Assembly (NCBI GenBank): GCA_036426205.1
Contig: CM071570.1
Span: 142,158,563 to 142,222,562 of the forward strand
Direction of reading: 5' to 3'
DNA length: 64,000 nucleotides
From: Ascaphus truei
Taxonomy: Eukaryota > Chordata > Amphibia > Anura > Ascaphidae
In this document: in pieces, positions 33,790 through 44,725 of the stretch
Numbering within the stretch: the stretch's first letter is position 1
How the letters are laid out: each line of letters begins with the position of its first letter
The notes under the pieces: model-generated
The model's database searches: none
Told to the model about the DNA's origin: nothing
Seen by the model: only the letters and a program-made list of their open reading frames with translations
Position numbers and translations under genes: made by a program

Positions 33790-34560
33790 TATTATACACA
33801 CACTGCAGTGTATGTATACGTATATATAAATACAGCAAACTGGGTGTGTATACTTATATATACACACACTGCAGTGTATGTATACGTATATATAAATACA
33901 GCAAAGTGTGTGTGTGTGTGTGTGTGTATACTTATATATACACACACTGCAGTGTATGTATACGTATATATAAATACAGCAAAGTGTGTGTGTGTGTGTA
34001 TACTTATATATACACACACTGCAGTGTATGTATACGTATATATAAATACAGCAAACTGGGTGTGTATACTTATATATACACACACTGCAGTGTATGTATA
34101 CGTATATATAAATACAGCAAACTGGGTGTGTATACTTATATATGCACACTTCTGTGTGTGTATATGTATATATCAATACAGCAAAGTGTGTGTGTCTATA
34201 TACTTATATATATACACACACTACTGTGTGTGTATACGTATATATAAATACAGCAGTGTGTGCGTGTGTATACTTATATATACACACTACTGTGTGTGTA
34301 TACGTATATATAAATACAGCAAACTGTGTATACTTATACACACACAGTAGTGTGTGTATATATACATATATATAAATACAGCAAAGTGTGTGTGTATACT
34401 TATATATACACACTTCTGTGTGTGTGTGTGTGTGTGTGTACATATATATATAAATACAGCAAAGTGTGTGTGTGTATACTTATATATACACACTTCTGTG
34501 TGTGTGTGTACATATATACATATATATATAAATACAGCAAAGTGTGTGTATATACATATG
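33790..34560. repeat. 60-70-bp minisatellite, purine/pyrimidine alternating
   Basis: About a dozen copies of a unit 'gtgtatacttatatatacac', 'acactgcagtgtatgtatac', 'gtatatataaatacagcaaa' with variable (GT)n length. Later units lose the ctgcag and gain longer GT runs. Nearly all steps alternate purine and pyrimidine. Frames in four phases stay open for 70-180 codons because stops are rare in the unit; none is a gene. Confidence 0.95.
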
Positions 34561-34699
34561 TATTTTTTTTATAATATAGTAAGATATTCGCCTAGGAAAA
34601 GAACGTGCTGGTCTTCTCAAAGGGATGGACTATATAATGATGACTGACATTTCAGTCCGCGACAGGGGTCTGTCATTACTATATCTATATATATATCTA

Positions 34700-34730
<31 letters not shown>

Positions 34731-34732
34731 AA

Positions 34733-35095
34733 TCAAAAAATAAATAGATGATACCGTTCTGTGGCTAACGAAATGCTTTTATTTGTGCGAGCTTTCGAGA
34801 TACACTGATCTCTTCTTCCGGCGATGTTACAATGAATGAAGCAAACAAAAGGTATACTTAAAAACAGTGTCTATTGGAATGTTATCTGTGCTGGTCCTTC
34901 CCCCGGTGTGGATGTGTTTTATGGCTGGAGGTGTCAAAAGGTTCCTGAAAGCAAGTGATGTAACAGTGTGTGTGTGTATCAGTGTGAATAAAAATGAATG
35001 GAGAGCCTACAGTATATACAATGCTATACAAAAGGTATGTGTGGAGTGGGAGTGGATATAAATGGTGTGGGTGGGTGTGGAAATGTGAGAGATTG
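34733..35095 (-). mobile_element. Penelope-like 3' segment, longer copy
   Basis: 'atgataccgttctgtggcta', 'gcgagctttcgagatacact', 'cttccggcgatgttacaatg', followed by UTR-like sequence with 'gtgtgtgtatcagtgtg' and 'acaaaaggtatgtgtggagt'. The whole order matches 43108-43460. Preceded by (TATC)n and followed by (TA)n(CA)n. Confidence 0.5.
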
Positions 35096-35222
<127 letters not shown>

Positions 35223-35223
35223 A

Positions 35224-37311
35224 GGTATAATATTGCTAACAAATATTGATATATTGAATGACATAATCGAAGGTATCCACACTCATATGCTTTAAAAAAA
35301 AACAAACAACGTACATGGAGGAACTGGACTAGGAGATGCCACTGGTTCACCGTTGTATAGTTCTCTTTGCTTCCTCATACGTCACTTCTGCTGACGTCTG
35401 CTTCAGGGTAGAAGCGTCTTTGTCGTCTCGTGTGACCAGCTCTTGCTTAGCTCTCGATCTCCAATCCTCTCAGTCCTTCCAAGAAACTGTAATCTGTTTA
35501 AACGCGTTTCACACTTGCTTCGTCAGAATAGAATTTGTTGTCAAAAGTAGATTTTGAGTAAGAGGCCAGAAAATTATGCAACCTCAAACTTGTCAAGTTT
35601 TTTCAGAGTGACACTGAGGCACCAATTATATAACTATTTTATACTCTGTGCATCCATGTACTCCGCTATCCTAACTCCATTTAGTTACATAGTACATGAG
35701 TTGAAAAAGACATATGGCCAACGAGTTAACACCTATGTTGAAATGTAGAGTTTTAACACTCTTCAAATACAAGTTGACATAAATCAGTCATAATCGAACA
35801 AGTAATTGATACATTGCACATCGAGGGTCAAGAAGGAAATGACACAATTTGCTCCCGTTTTTGCTCCAAAATAGCTTTATTAATAGCTAATTTGGTGTTA
35901 CATTGCTATATATTTTTTTTCTTTGTATTCTACTATTGATGCAAGGGTTTCTAGAGTTGCAATACCATAATTTCAGCTTTGGGGACCCCACTATTCCGAG
36001 GATACTTACCTCCGGAGTAATTGCCATTAGCCGCTCCCGGCTGAGCAAGCATGGCTTTACAGTTGAAAGCACATGGGCAATAGATGCACAGATGACATCA
36101 CAGACTTCCTTTTGACCCGCTGGACCCGAGTCTTTAACAATCGACCATTATGTGAACCCTGACAGCCTAGGAGCTGCTACCGGCACCCACCTGGAGTACA
36201 GTATGTATCGCAGGAAGGCTGGGGTCCCAAAGCTGAATTAACGGGGCCCAGCTACTGAGAACCCCCTGACTTAATGGAATAATATATATAAAAAAATAAT
36301 AACATTTGTACAATTATTTGCCAGCTTGGATTGCCCTTTTAAGCTTGAATGACTGATTTGGAGAGTAATTTTTAGAATAATTTAGGCAGGGTTGCTTGAA
36401 AGAATGCTATAATGGATGTATGAATGTTGTGTTTCCCTCATTATCGGTCTGATCAAAAGATGTAATAAACTCAGTTGACAATTTCTTGAATTTTCTGCAG
36501 ACTAGTCAGTACATTGACATATAAAAATAAATAATGAACTATTACAGGTAGTCCTCGTTATTAACGTTTCACTTTACAAGGAGTGGCATATCCAACGCTT
36601 TACAATGCAACCCTGTGGGCGTTTGTCGACGCCAGAATGCATTATCCAACGTCGAATGCGTTATCCAACGCTCACTGCCACTGATTAACAGGGACTCACT
36701 TTACAACGGTTAACTATCAACGTTACTTCTAACGGATTCCGGTGATATTAGATAGTAAGCTCCTCGGAGGGTACTCCTCTTTGTTAATGTTACTTTAATG
36801 TCGAAGCACTTATTCCCATGACCTGTTATTTATATTATCTGTTATTATTGATACCCCGGTATTACTACTGTGAAGCGCTATGTACATTAATGGTGATAGA
36901 TAAGCAGGGTTTCGACAAACCTATCATTTGCTCGCCCGGGCAAGTGGATTTAACATCGTGGCGGAGCTCCATTGGCCCAAGCAGCACCCGTTTGGTACTA
37001 GTGGGCGAGTAGATTTTTTTTGTGTGGCGAGTAGATTTTTTGTGATTTGTCAACCACTGTTATATAAGTAAAGACATACAATACAAACCCGAGGACTGCA
37101 GTTTATAATGTTACCGTGTTAGTCGACTTAATAATCAAAAACGAATAGACAATACCATTCATGGCTACCTAAATGCTTTATTGGTGCGAGCTTTCGAGAT
37201 ACACTGATCTCTTCTTCCTGCAGTGTGTACAATGAATGAAGCCTAAAAGGAGTTTTTACTTTAAAACCTGTGCATACTGGAAGTGTGATCAGAATGGTAG
37301 TCTATCATATT

Positions 37312-37343
<32 letters not shown>

Positions 37344-37450
37344 ATATATAATTATATTATCAAAAAATAAATAGATGATACCGTTCTGTGGCTAACGAAA
37401 TGCTTTTATTTGGCGAGCTTTCGAGATAAACTGATCTCTTCTTCCGGCGA
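35224..37450. repeat. 2.1-kb duplicated block, copy 2 (indel-rich)
   Basis: Colinear with 31652-33780 and then with 34733-34830, lacking the minisatellite between. It differs from copy 1 by roughly one single-base insertion or deletion per 10-20 bases, many in homopolymers, with few plain substitutions. The embedded features are degraded copies: ribozyme-like motif (35506-35526), TIR MITE (~35940-36270), pogo-like repeat (~36545-36740), L2 tail, hAT MITE (36905-37059) and Penelope 3' end (~37110-37310). This error profile suggests unpolished long-read sequence rather than evolution. Confidence 0.85.
36905..37059 (+). mobile_element. hAT-type MITE inside copy 2
   Basis: Indel-damaged version of 33362-33517 ('cagggtttcgacaaac...caaccactg'), with flanks gataag / tatataag. 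Counted as a copy of the same insertion, not an independent one. Confidence 0.7.
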
Positions 37451-37566
37451 TGTTACAATGATGAAGCAAACATCGCCGGAAGAAGAGATTAGTGTAGCTC
37501 TCGAAGCTCGCACAAATAAAAGCATTTCGTTAGCCACAGAACGGTATATCATTTATTTTTTGATTA
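37364..37566. repeat. inverted pair of Penelope-like 3' ends
   Basis: The left arm (37364-37450) reads '...ccgttctgtggctaacgaaa...cttcttccggcga'; the right arm (37473-37566) is its complement, '...tcgccggaagaagag...ttagccacagaacgg'. A ~22-base centre (tgttacaatgatgaagcaaa...) separates them. Both arms contain small indels. Confidence 0.8.
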
Positions 37567-37610
37567 TGAAGCTCGCTAACACGGTACTGATACCTCTACA
37601 TATATACTAG
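37473..37610 (+). mobile_element. Penelope-like 3' end, plus orientation
   Basis: Reads 'ttcgttagccacagaacggt', '...ttattttttgattatgaag' and 'ctcgctaacacggtactgat', then 'cctctacatatatact'. It directly precedes a Penelope RT fragment in the same orientation, the partial-tandem arrangement (pseudo-LTR) common in this class. Confidence 0.55.
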
Positions 37611-37616
37611 TCCAGA

Positions 37617-38270
37617 GTTGGTGGAATTTTTGTTAGAATTACTTTCTTTTGAATTGACACACAATTATTTTGTTTTTAAGTGTCAGTTTTATTTACAGGT
37701 CAGGAGAACGGCAATGGGCGCCACATGTGCGCCATCCTATGCCAATTTATTTCTGGGACATTGAGAACAGGAGGTGGTATTTCAGGAGGATCTTAGCCCT
37801 GGAGTTGAGCATGTCCTGTTGTGGTTGAGGTTCATAGATGACGTCTTTATTATATGGGGTGGGTCCATCATGGCCCTAAGGGCGTTCATCAAGAACCTCA
37901 ACCACAACCAGCTCAACAGTAAATTGACCAGCACAATTAGTACTGAAGCGGTTGACTTTTTGGATGCGAAAATTCTCATAGACATTAAATGGTGGAATTA
38001 GTACTGACATCCACAGGAAAACAACAGCCACCAAAACCATCCTCCATGCCTCTAGTGCACATCATGTGCACCAGATTAAGGGAGTGCTGGTGGGGGAGTT
38101 TTTACGTCTTAAGAGAAACAGCTCTGATATTACAACATTTAATGAGAGGGCTAATGAAATGTCCTCCTGTTTTCAGGACCGAGGCTATAGCAGAGCATTC
38201 ATCAAAAGAGGGAGAACAAAAAGCCATACAAGATCTCACAACTCACTTCTGACGGTTGGTGGGGAGGCAG
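37617..38270 (+). pseudogene. Penelope-like reverse transcriptase fragment
   Basis: Frame-broken translation shows 'ELTHNYFVFKCQFYLQ', 'RTAMGATCAPSYANLFLG' (the Penelope motif GTAMG..xAPxYANLFM), 'LLWLRFIDDVFIIWGG' (catalytic motif C, FIDD intact), 'FIKNLNHNQLN', 'STEAVDFLDAKILID', 'DIHRKTTATKTILHASSAHH', 'QIKGVLVGEFLRLKRN' and 'RGYSRAFIKRGR'. These are in the family's order from RT palm to the linker before the GIY-YIG domain. The fragment ends where a solo LTR begins. It lacks the RT N-terminal part and the endonuclease. At least two frameshifts or stops; not functional. Confidence 0.75.
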
Positions 38271-39590
38271 TGTGACGGTTCAGGGGATTCCGTCCCCTTC
38301 ATGTGTCCCTGATGTCACACACTCACCTACCCTCTCTGTCCCTTCCCCTGCCAGCCTCCCTTCTCTTATCCACACCTGTCCCTCTCCAGCAGCCTCTGAT
38401 GCCGGTCCCATGCCACGGCGTGTGCCCCGCAAGGCTCGCACACCCGCGCGGTCCCCGAGCCCCTGCTGCAGCGTTCCCCACTCTCAGGCCCCCTCGTATC
38501 TGCACCCATGTCCTTACCTCCGGCGGCTGTTCCCTCCACTCCTTCATTCCCCTCTGCAGGTGCCCCCGTGGCGCGGCGCTCTGGGCGCCTCGTGACGCAG
38601 CCTGTGCGCGCGCACTCTCAGATTACAGAGGGCGCGCGCACACGCTCCTCTTCTAGGGGTTTCCAGTCTCCTGACTCCTCCTCCCATGCCCTGCAGGCGA
38701 TCTCCCTTACTGGTTCCCCTGTCTCCTCCTCGTCTCCTCCTCACCTATCCCTGCTGTCTCCCACTTCTCCCTCTGCTCCTCCTCTCTCTCCTATTGGTAT
38801 TCCCTCCTTTATAACCCATGTCTGTCCTTTCTATCATTGCTCTGCATACACAGGCGGCTTACTTGGCTCGAGCCGCAAGCCGGGAGGTTTCCCGGCTTGC
38901 TCGTTTTTTTCCCATGACGCGCGGTCACGCTTCACCGGGAGTGTGCGCGCATGGTGCGCATGCCCAGGGCTCCCCGAGGGAGCCCTGGGTTGCTCTAATG
39001 TGGGGGATGGTGGTGGGGGGCTCCAGGGTACCCGGTGGACCCGGAGAGGGGAGGGGGGTGCCTCGATCTGAGGACCGATCCTCCGAGGCTCCGTCGCGCG
39101 TGCGAGACATCTCGGCGTGCGCCCGGTATCTGTCGCGGCCGAGATCGGGTAAAGGTAAGAATAAACTCGGCCGCGACAATAGCTTCTGTGTGTGCAGTCC
39201 TATGCTTTGCTCTCTCTGTGTTCCAGCCTGTTCCTGCTCCTGCTTATCTCTGGATTTTCCTGGTTTGACCTCTGCTCGTCCTGGACTACTCTGCTCTCTG
39301 TTGCCCTTGAACCCTGCTTATGAACTCTACCTTGCTGACCTCTGTAACCCCTGGACTTGGCTTACGAACTTGACTACTCTGATTTCTGGATCCCTGGATG
39401 CTGGCTCACGGACACCACTATTCTTACGCTTTACCATTAAGACGTTGCAAGTATCACTAACTATCTTCCAACAGGCCCAGCAATGCCATACCACACTCCG
39501 GGCTCGTCCTCACTGCTGTGGGTGTGTGGTAATACCATTCCCACCTCAGTATTGGGGTCTTGCCAGGTCTGCGGGCATACAGGCGTGACA
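38271..39590 (+). mobile_element. solo LTR (family A/B), TSD ggcag
   Basis: 1320 bp beginning TGTGACGG and ending GCGTGACA, with exact 5-bp duplication ggcag at 38266-38270 and 39591-39595. It shares ends, TATA-like region and the last ~120 bp with 12306-13120. AATAAA at 39160-39165 on the + strand. It is ~500 bp longer than its sister, and the extra material (about 38850-39180) is GC-rich with 'gccgcgac' repeats. CpG-rich; the 187- and 256-codon frames across it are not genes. Confidence 0.8.
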
Positions 39591-39595
39591 GGCAG

Positions 39596-40900
39596 GAAGC
39601 AGAAATCAAGATCAAAAAACTATACAATTTATCGTAACATTTGATCGAAACTGGAGGAGATACAAAACGGCAATACAAAAGTATTGGCATATACTCACCC
39701 AGACTGGCAGTAGTATCAGGATCCAGGGATGGAGATGTCATACACATGAAAAATAAGAAAAAATACAAAACATAGCATAATACTGCATAACTCAACTATG
39801 ATAACAATAAGTAAAGTACATACAACAAAACATACATATAATGACCTATAACAAGCCGGAATCTAAAACACACAACTGGTGTACAAATATATAAAAAACA
39901 TTTATTTAAAGCAACAACACTAAAAATATATGAACAATGGTCTCCCTAGGAAAAAGGATCCACAAATGACTCCACTGCTATAGCTGAAATGCCCACTTAC
40001 CAGAATGGAAGTGGTAGGTGGCAGTGGACAAATCGAAGAGTGTCCCCTCTCATCTGTGGCACAAGTACTCCAGGCTGATCTGCTTAGCTGAAATGGTGTC
40101 TTTGTAAGCTGTATCCATGCAGAGGTAAGCTGCACTATGCAGACCTTCAGCGTTGGGCACTCGGAACTCGCTCCTACTCCTCACTCATGAGCTCCTGCTA
40201 CCACGAGGACACCAGAGCCAGTGTAAGAATTAGAAACCGCTACAGCAGATTCGCCTCGGAGAAGAACCAGCAGGAGGGGGCGCAAACAGTGGGGCCAGCG
40301 GACCACTCTGCGCATTTCGAAAGGCAACGCTTTCTTTGTCAGGGGTGATACACCTGAATGAGTACATGGGCTTTGCAATGTTTTTATGAATATTTGGTTG
40401 TGTATTTTTTACATGTATTCTTTATGTACCCCCCTAGGGTGGGTCTTTTATTTATGAAAGGCTCATCTCTCTTCATTCTGTTAGTATGTAGTTATGCATC
40501 AATCTGTGGCACTTAGCAATATATACAATATATACAATATACACTATATATATATATACTTTTTGTAGTTGCAGCAGGTGTGTTTCTGTCTATTATTGTT
40601 GGATGTTTATCTGTGCATTTATTCCTATCTGATCCTATTGATCTATGTTTTTGCTGATATATAGGGCATATATTGGCTCTATGTAGTTTTGTATCCTTAT
40701 CTAGTAAGTACTGCCAATTTAAAACTATGGAATAATCAGATACATTTTGGCATTGTAATGAGGTTTTGCCTTGAGAAGTATCAACAATACTGCCCTGTTT
40801 TACTTTTGTGTCCACTCTATAACATACTGTAGTTCTGGCGATTATTCTAAAACAAACCTGGGGCAATCTCCAAAAAGACCCAAGTACATGCTGGGTACAT
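39596..40900. other. unassigned, repeat-like
   Basis: No coding. It contains a ribozyme-like motif (40314-40342), with UTR-like sequence on its left (39930-40310). Microsatellite 'atatacaat' near 40520-40555. Confidence 0.4.
40314..40342 (-). ncRNA. hammerhead-like motif with closed helix II
   Basis: Minus strand: CTGACAA, A, helix GAAAG-cgttgc-CTTTC (5 perfect pairs), then GAAAT. It matches the hammerhead core except G8 to A and the extra A. This and 51325 are the best-formed examples in the window. Stems I and III were not resolved. Confidence 0.35.
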
Positions 40901-40908
40901 TGTTGGTA

Positions 40909-41292
40909 CAGTGGCGACACTGTTTATTCGAACACGGCCGTAGCCGCGGTGTGGGGGAGCCGACGGCAAGCCGGCGGCTCATTTGGGGATTTCCCTGGCG
41001 CGTGCAGCCCGTCACTCTGGCGCCGGTCACACGGCCCAGGGTTCCCCGGCATCCCCGAAGGCTGCAGAGGCAGCAGGGGTAAGGGGGACGCTGCGCGCAG
41101 CTTTGCGCAAGCCAGGGGGAGCAGCCAGGGGTTCGGGGAAGGGGAGGGGGGCATTTTAATTAAACGCGCGGGAAGGGGAAGATGCGGCAAGATGCGGCTC
41201 GCTCGCGGCTCCGTTTTGGCGCCTGTCGGAATAAGCCCCGTTCATAAGGGGCACAAAACGGGCAAATGTTAGAATAAACTGTGTCGGGCCTG
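40909..41292. mobile_element. TA-flanked MITE, GC-rich
   Basis: 384 bp. Left end CAGTGGCGACACTGTTTATT, right end (complement) CAGGCCCGACACAGTTTATT, both followed by C(g/t)AAC. TA lies on each side (40907-40908, 41293-41294). The interior is GC-rich with no transposase frame. It looks like a non-autonomous Tc1/mariner-group element inserted beside the hairpin at 41296. Confidence 0.7.
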
Positions 41293-41295
41293 TAT

Positions 41296-41476
41296 ATGCT
41301 GGGTACATGCTGCAACATTTCATACATTTCTGCAGACAGACTAATGGCCCATCGGATTAACAGCGGGGGTCCCTGGCAGTCCCATTCAAACTGAATGGGA
41401 CTGCCAGGAACCCCTGCTGTGTTAATCCGATGGGCCATTAGCCTCTGCAGAAATGTCACTGAAATGTACCCAGCAT
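41296..41476. repeat. near-perfect 181-bp palindrome
   Basis: Arms 41296-41388 and 41392-41476 are reverse complements with a few mismatches and one indel; the loop is aac. The inner 14 bp of each arm is perfect (ggcagtcccattca / tgaatgggactgcc), and the outer ends are atgctgggtac / gtacccagcat. A fold-back element or hairpin MITE. The short frames over it are artefacts. Confidence 0.9.
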
Positions 41477-41479
41477 GTA

Positions 41480-42405
41480 AAGTGGCTAGTTTAAGGCAAG
41501 CTTTAGAATACTCGTTGGCTCGTCTGTATGTATCTGCTTCACAGTTGAAGGGATTTCCCTTCCCATGGGCGTGTCAGTGAGAGAGCGTATCGGGGAAACA
41601 GTACGCATCCCCTGCACAGCTGAAGGGATTTTTATTCCTGTGAGCGTGTCTCCGAGAGAGCCTGTCGGCGGAGCAGCTCCAGCGCTGCTGCTTCCTCATT
41701 GGTCCTACGTCATGAGCTCTGCGACCTCAAATAGATGCTGTTGGGTCACGTACCTTAAGCCCCCGGACGAAGCAAGGGGCGAAACGTGCGCGTTGGGGCT
41801 TGCTTTTTAATGTACCTCCTGGAACCCACCAAGGCTGTTGCATCTGTCTCTTCTGCTGCTAAGGCTGACAATTATTTCAAACCGGAGCTAGCTGACAGTG
41901 ATTGGGAGCTGCTGATTACTATCCGGATAGCACTACAGGACTCATCAGCCTTTATTCTGAGCGCTTGGCTTAGGCTGAGTATTTTCATTCTATTGACACT
42001 GCTTATCTTGGGACTGTTACGTATGAGACCTTTTGCTTATCTAGTGCTATTTATTCTCAAAATATGTTTCCATCCTATGTCAGCTGACTATCCATCAGTT
42101 ATGTACTGTTCCAGCAGGTGTTTGTTACGTAGACCGGCCGGTCTCAGTGTGTGAGGCTAATTGTTTGTCTCCACACCCTGTTACTCATGTCGTATTTTTG
42201 TAGGTTTACTCCGTGGCAGTAACTTTAGCAGCTCATTAGACTTTATACTGTTATGGTGCCAGTCATATTTAATGTGACCTTGTGGGTTCATTAGGATAGT
42301 TTTTTAAAATATTTTTTTGTTTTTTCTTGTGATGTTTATCAATAAATGTTATTACTTGTCTAGTATACCAGAGTGCTTTTTCTAGGCTTTCTTTTCATTT
42401 CAGTA
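41480..42405 (+). repeat. interspersed repeat with tandem ~100-bp unit and ribozyme-like motif
   Basis: 'ttgaagggatttcccttccc...gtgagagagcgtatcggg' (41545-41595) is echoed by 'ctgaagggatttttattcct...ccgagagagcctgtcggc' (41622-41668). The motif at 41764-41785 follows. The 122-codon frame 41786-42154 shows no domain. 42240-42360 is T-rich with 'caataaatgttattactt', a possible 3' end. Confidence 0.4.
41764..41785 (+). ncRNA. hammerhead-like core motif
   Basis: CGGACGA, A, GC-aaggg-GC, then GAAAC. U4 of the core is G; helix II has only two pairs. Likely inactive relative of the motif at 31926. Confidence 0.2.
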
Positions 42406-42416
42406 TAACAAATGTA

Positions 42417-42433
42417 CCCCCCCCCCCCCCCCC
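42417..42433. repeat. poly(C) run
   Basis: About 17 consecutive C residues. The exact length is likely uncertain in the assembly. Confidence 0.9.
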
Positions 42434-42459
42434 TGGGACATCCACTGCTATTACTATCT

Positions 42460-42960
42460 CTGTGTGGTGCTGAGGCATTCCTGATGGTTCAGGAGAGCTG
42501 AGTAGCGGCGATGGTAAGGGGCAACAGGACAGGCTTTTGGTGATCTCTGGGTTCTTTTGATCAGTGCTTCAGCACCTCCAGCTGTGATGGGCTCCTGGGA
42601 TGCAGGTCATCAGTTCCCACCACAACAACCCTCACCCCTCCTGCCCAGGAACTGACACCCAGGCAGAGGTATATTGAACAGGAATCTTTATTGTACATTT
42701 CTGCAGCTTTTCTTACAGCATAGATGATCTCCGAAGTCCCAGGACTTTTGAAGGTGGACACCCCAGTAGTATTGGGGTATTCAGTCTTGATGGTCCCCAG
42801 GCCTACGCCTGGGGCAGGCATGCTTTCCCCCGATGGGGAAGACTGATAGCCCTTGTGCTCTCTCCTCCTCCCAGCACAAGACTGACACTAACTTTAGGAT
42901 ACTCCTCTTCCTCAGGATAGGCTGATAGGCTGCATGCAGGCCATGAGTCATCACCGCACT
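42460..42960 (-). repeat. possible LTR relic, minus orientation
   Basis: 'cttcagcacctccagctgtg' and, 110 bp on, 'ggaatctttattgtacattt' (AATAAA on the minus strand), parallel to 24660-24790. The rest is GC-richer than its surroundings. No TSD found. Confidence 0.3.
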
Positions 42961-43104
42961 CCTGTTCATCAAAGAGGAGCACAAGTGGGGTCCATGGCCC
43001 ATAGATTTACCTGTGGATGCCCTGAACTTACTAAGCTTTACATCACAGATGCACTATGGGAGAAAAGAGAGGTACTTATGGACATACTATGTTACACATA
43101 TATA

Positions 43105-43455
43105 AAATCAAATACTCAATACTGTTCTGTGGCTAACGAAATCATTTAATTTGTGCGAGCTTTCAAGATACACTGATCTCTTCTTCCGGCGATGGTACAT
43201 TGAATAAAGCAAGAAAAGTTTTACTTTAAAACAGCCTGGAATGTATCTGTGGATGAAACCTATCCCTCCCCCTGTGCAGTATGCGATATATGATTTTAGG
43301 GTGTTAAATTGTCCCTGAATGTTTGTGATATAAGAGTATGTGTTTGTGTATGAGTGTAAATATAAATTTATAAAGCGGTCACGGTGTATACAGCGCTTTA
43401 TAAAAGGTGTGTGTGGAGGGGGAGTGTATACCAATGTGGAGAGAAGGCGGGGGGG
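43105..43455 (-). mobile_element. Penelope-like 3' segment
   Basis: 'ttctgtggctaacgaaatca', 'gcgagctttcaagatacact' and 'cttccggcgatggtacattg', followed by UTR-like DNA ending 'aaaggtgtgtgtggag'. Colinear with 34733-35095. Confidence 0.5.
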
Positions 43456-43496
43456 GGGGGGGCAGCAAAAAAAGTTTGCGCACCCTTGCTCAAGAG
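43456..43496 (-). mobile_element. hAT MITE terminus fragment and poly(G)
   Basis: After 14 G residues, 'agtttgcgcacccttgctca' is the complement of 'gggtgcgcaaact', the left end of the element at 51845-52139. Only one terminus is seen. Confidence 0.5.
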
Positions 43497-44535
43497 TGCA
43501 TAACATAGACAAAAATATTAAATTGATTAGAAAAGTGACATTATACTTCTGCCTGGTCAAGAAAAATTCAAATGTATTTGCATGATATACCAAAATCATG
43601 TCTATTATTTACAAGACTTTACTTACATAGAATCATACTTATACTTTTTATTTTGCATCTACAAAGGCAAAAATCATAATGACAATAATATAAATGTATA
43701 ATACTTGTACAAAAACTCAAGGACTTCAGGGACATTATGATGAAGGTGCAACAGTAAAATATCATACATATATTCCACTCTTCCAGATTAACTCAACCAT
43801 TGACATTTTACATCAAGTGCAATTAATTCCTGCTCAAAACCATATCTGCTTGTTACTGCAACTTGTAACAGAGAACTAATTTCTTTGAGGTGACTGGCCC
43901 CTAACCAGAAATTGATTTTAACTGCCTCATCATAGAGGATATGAGTTTCTCCTATTGCTGTGAGGTTAATAGCATTCCAAGATACTAATCTTCCTCTAAA
44001 AGGCTCTCTTTTTAATTAAGAAATAACACTCATTTTTTATCAGAATAAGAAATGACATTTAACCCATTTGCTTTTGGAGGGACCGAAAATACCGTGCAGA
44101 GCAATTCACTGCTGCACCCTCCATCTACAAAGGAGTTAATTTCACGATATCAAGCACTTAGTTCATAAGGTTTGGAAGACTTTTTTGATTAGATGTTTAT
44201 TTCTACCAGTTACTTTATAGAAACAGTTTTGCTTGTGTGTACAAACACATACAAAATAACACAGAGGCCTTTCCATTCGTAGTCTATTTCAGAACATTTC
44301 TCTTGGTTAATGTTTAGTAAATCTGTGACCCTTTTCTCCCCAGTTAATGTTATGAGTTAATTGGAGCCTTGGTCAGAGACATACTGCATTGAGTCTGGAG
44401 CTTCTTACTGTAGGAGAAATTATAGGCCAACAGAATTAGACAGTTTTTTGAAAAAGTGAGTTCCAGTTTGGTGCAGTTTGTAAAGTCCAATACTTATTTC
44501 CTCCTATCATCTGATTAAGTTTCTGCTTTGTTGAT
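43497..44535. other. no gene recognised
   Basis: AT-rich unique DNA. 43955-44060 has ATTA-rich, low-complexity-free sequence that could be a conserved noncoding element; undecidable here. Confidence 0.4.
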
Positions 44536-44544
44536 TGCAGGAAC

Positions 44545-44725
44545 CAGCATAGTTACACAGTAGATGAGGTGGAAAAAAGACATATGTCCATCGAGTTCAA
44601 CCTTTGTTAGATTTAGATGACAATTTTTATCTGATATTTGTATTTACAGTATTTTGAACCAGAGGAAGGCAAACAAAAAACCCAAGTAAGTGCTCCATTA
44701 TCCATAAGGGGAAAAAATAGGACGA
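44545..44725 (+). repeat. old tetrapod interspersed repeat
   Basis: 'gtagatgaggtggaaaaaag', 'acatatgtccatcgagttca' and, downstream, 'ccagaggaaggcaaacaaaa' and 'ccataaggggaaaaaa' follow one another as in a dispersed repeat widespread in amphibian and other tetrapod genomes. The first part recurs at 32105-32165. I cannot give its family name with confidence. Confidence 0.55.

Noticed and set aside
33766..34647. Overlapping Tyr/Ile/Cys/Val-rich frames of 68-180 codons on both strands
   Set aside because: By-products of the GT/TA minisatellite.
38272..39588. Frames of 107, 187 and 256 codons in a CpG-rich block, resembling a gene with a CpG island
   Set aside because: The block is bounded by LTR termini and a 5-bp target duplication and is related to the LTR at 12.3 kb; frames overlap in several phases with no domain.
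41786..42154. 122-codon frame with hydrophobic segments, possible membrane protein
   Set aside because: It begins inside a repeat just after the ribozyme-like motif and has no recognisable domain or splice context.
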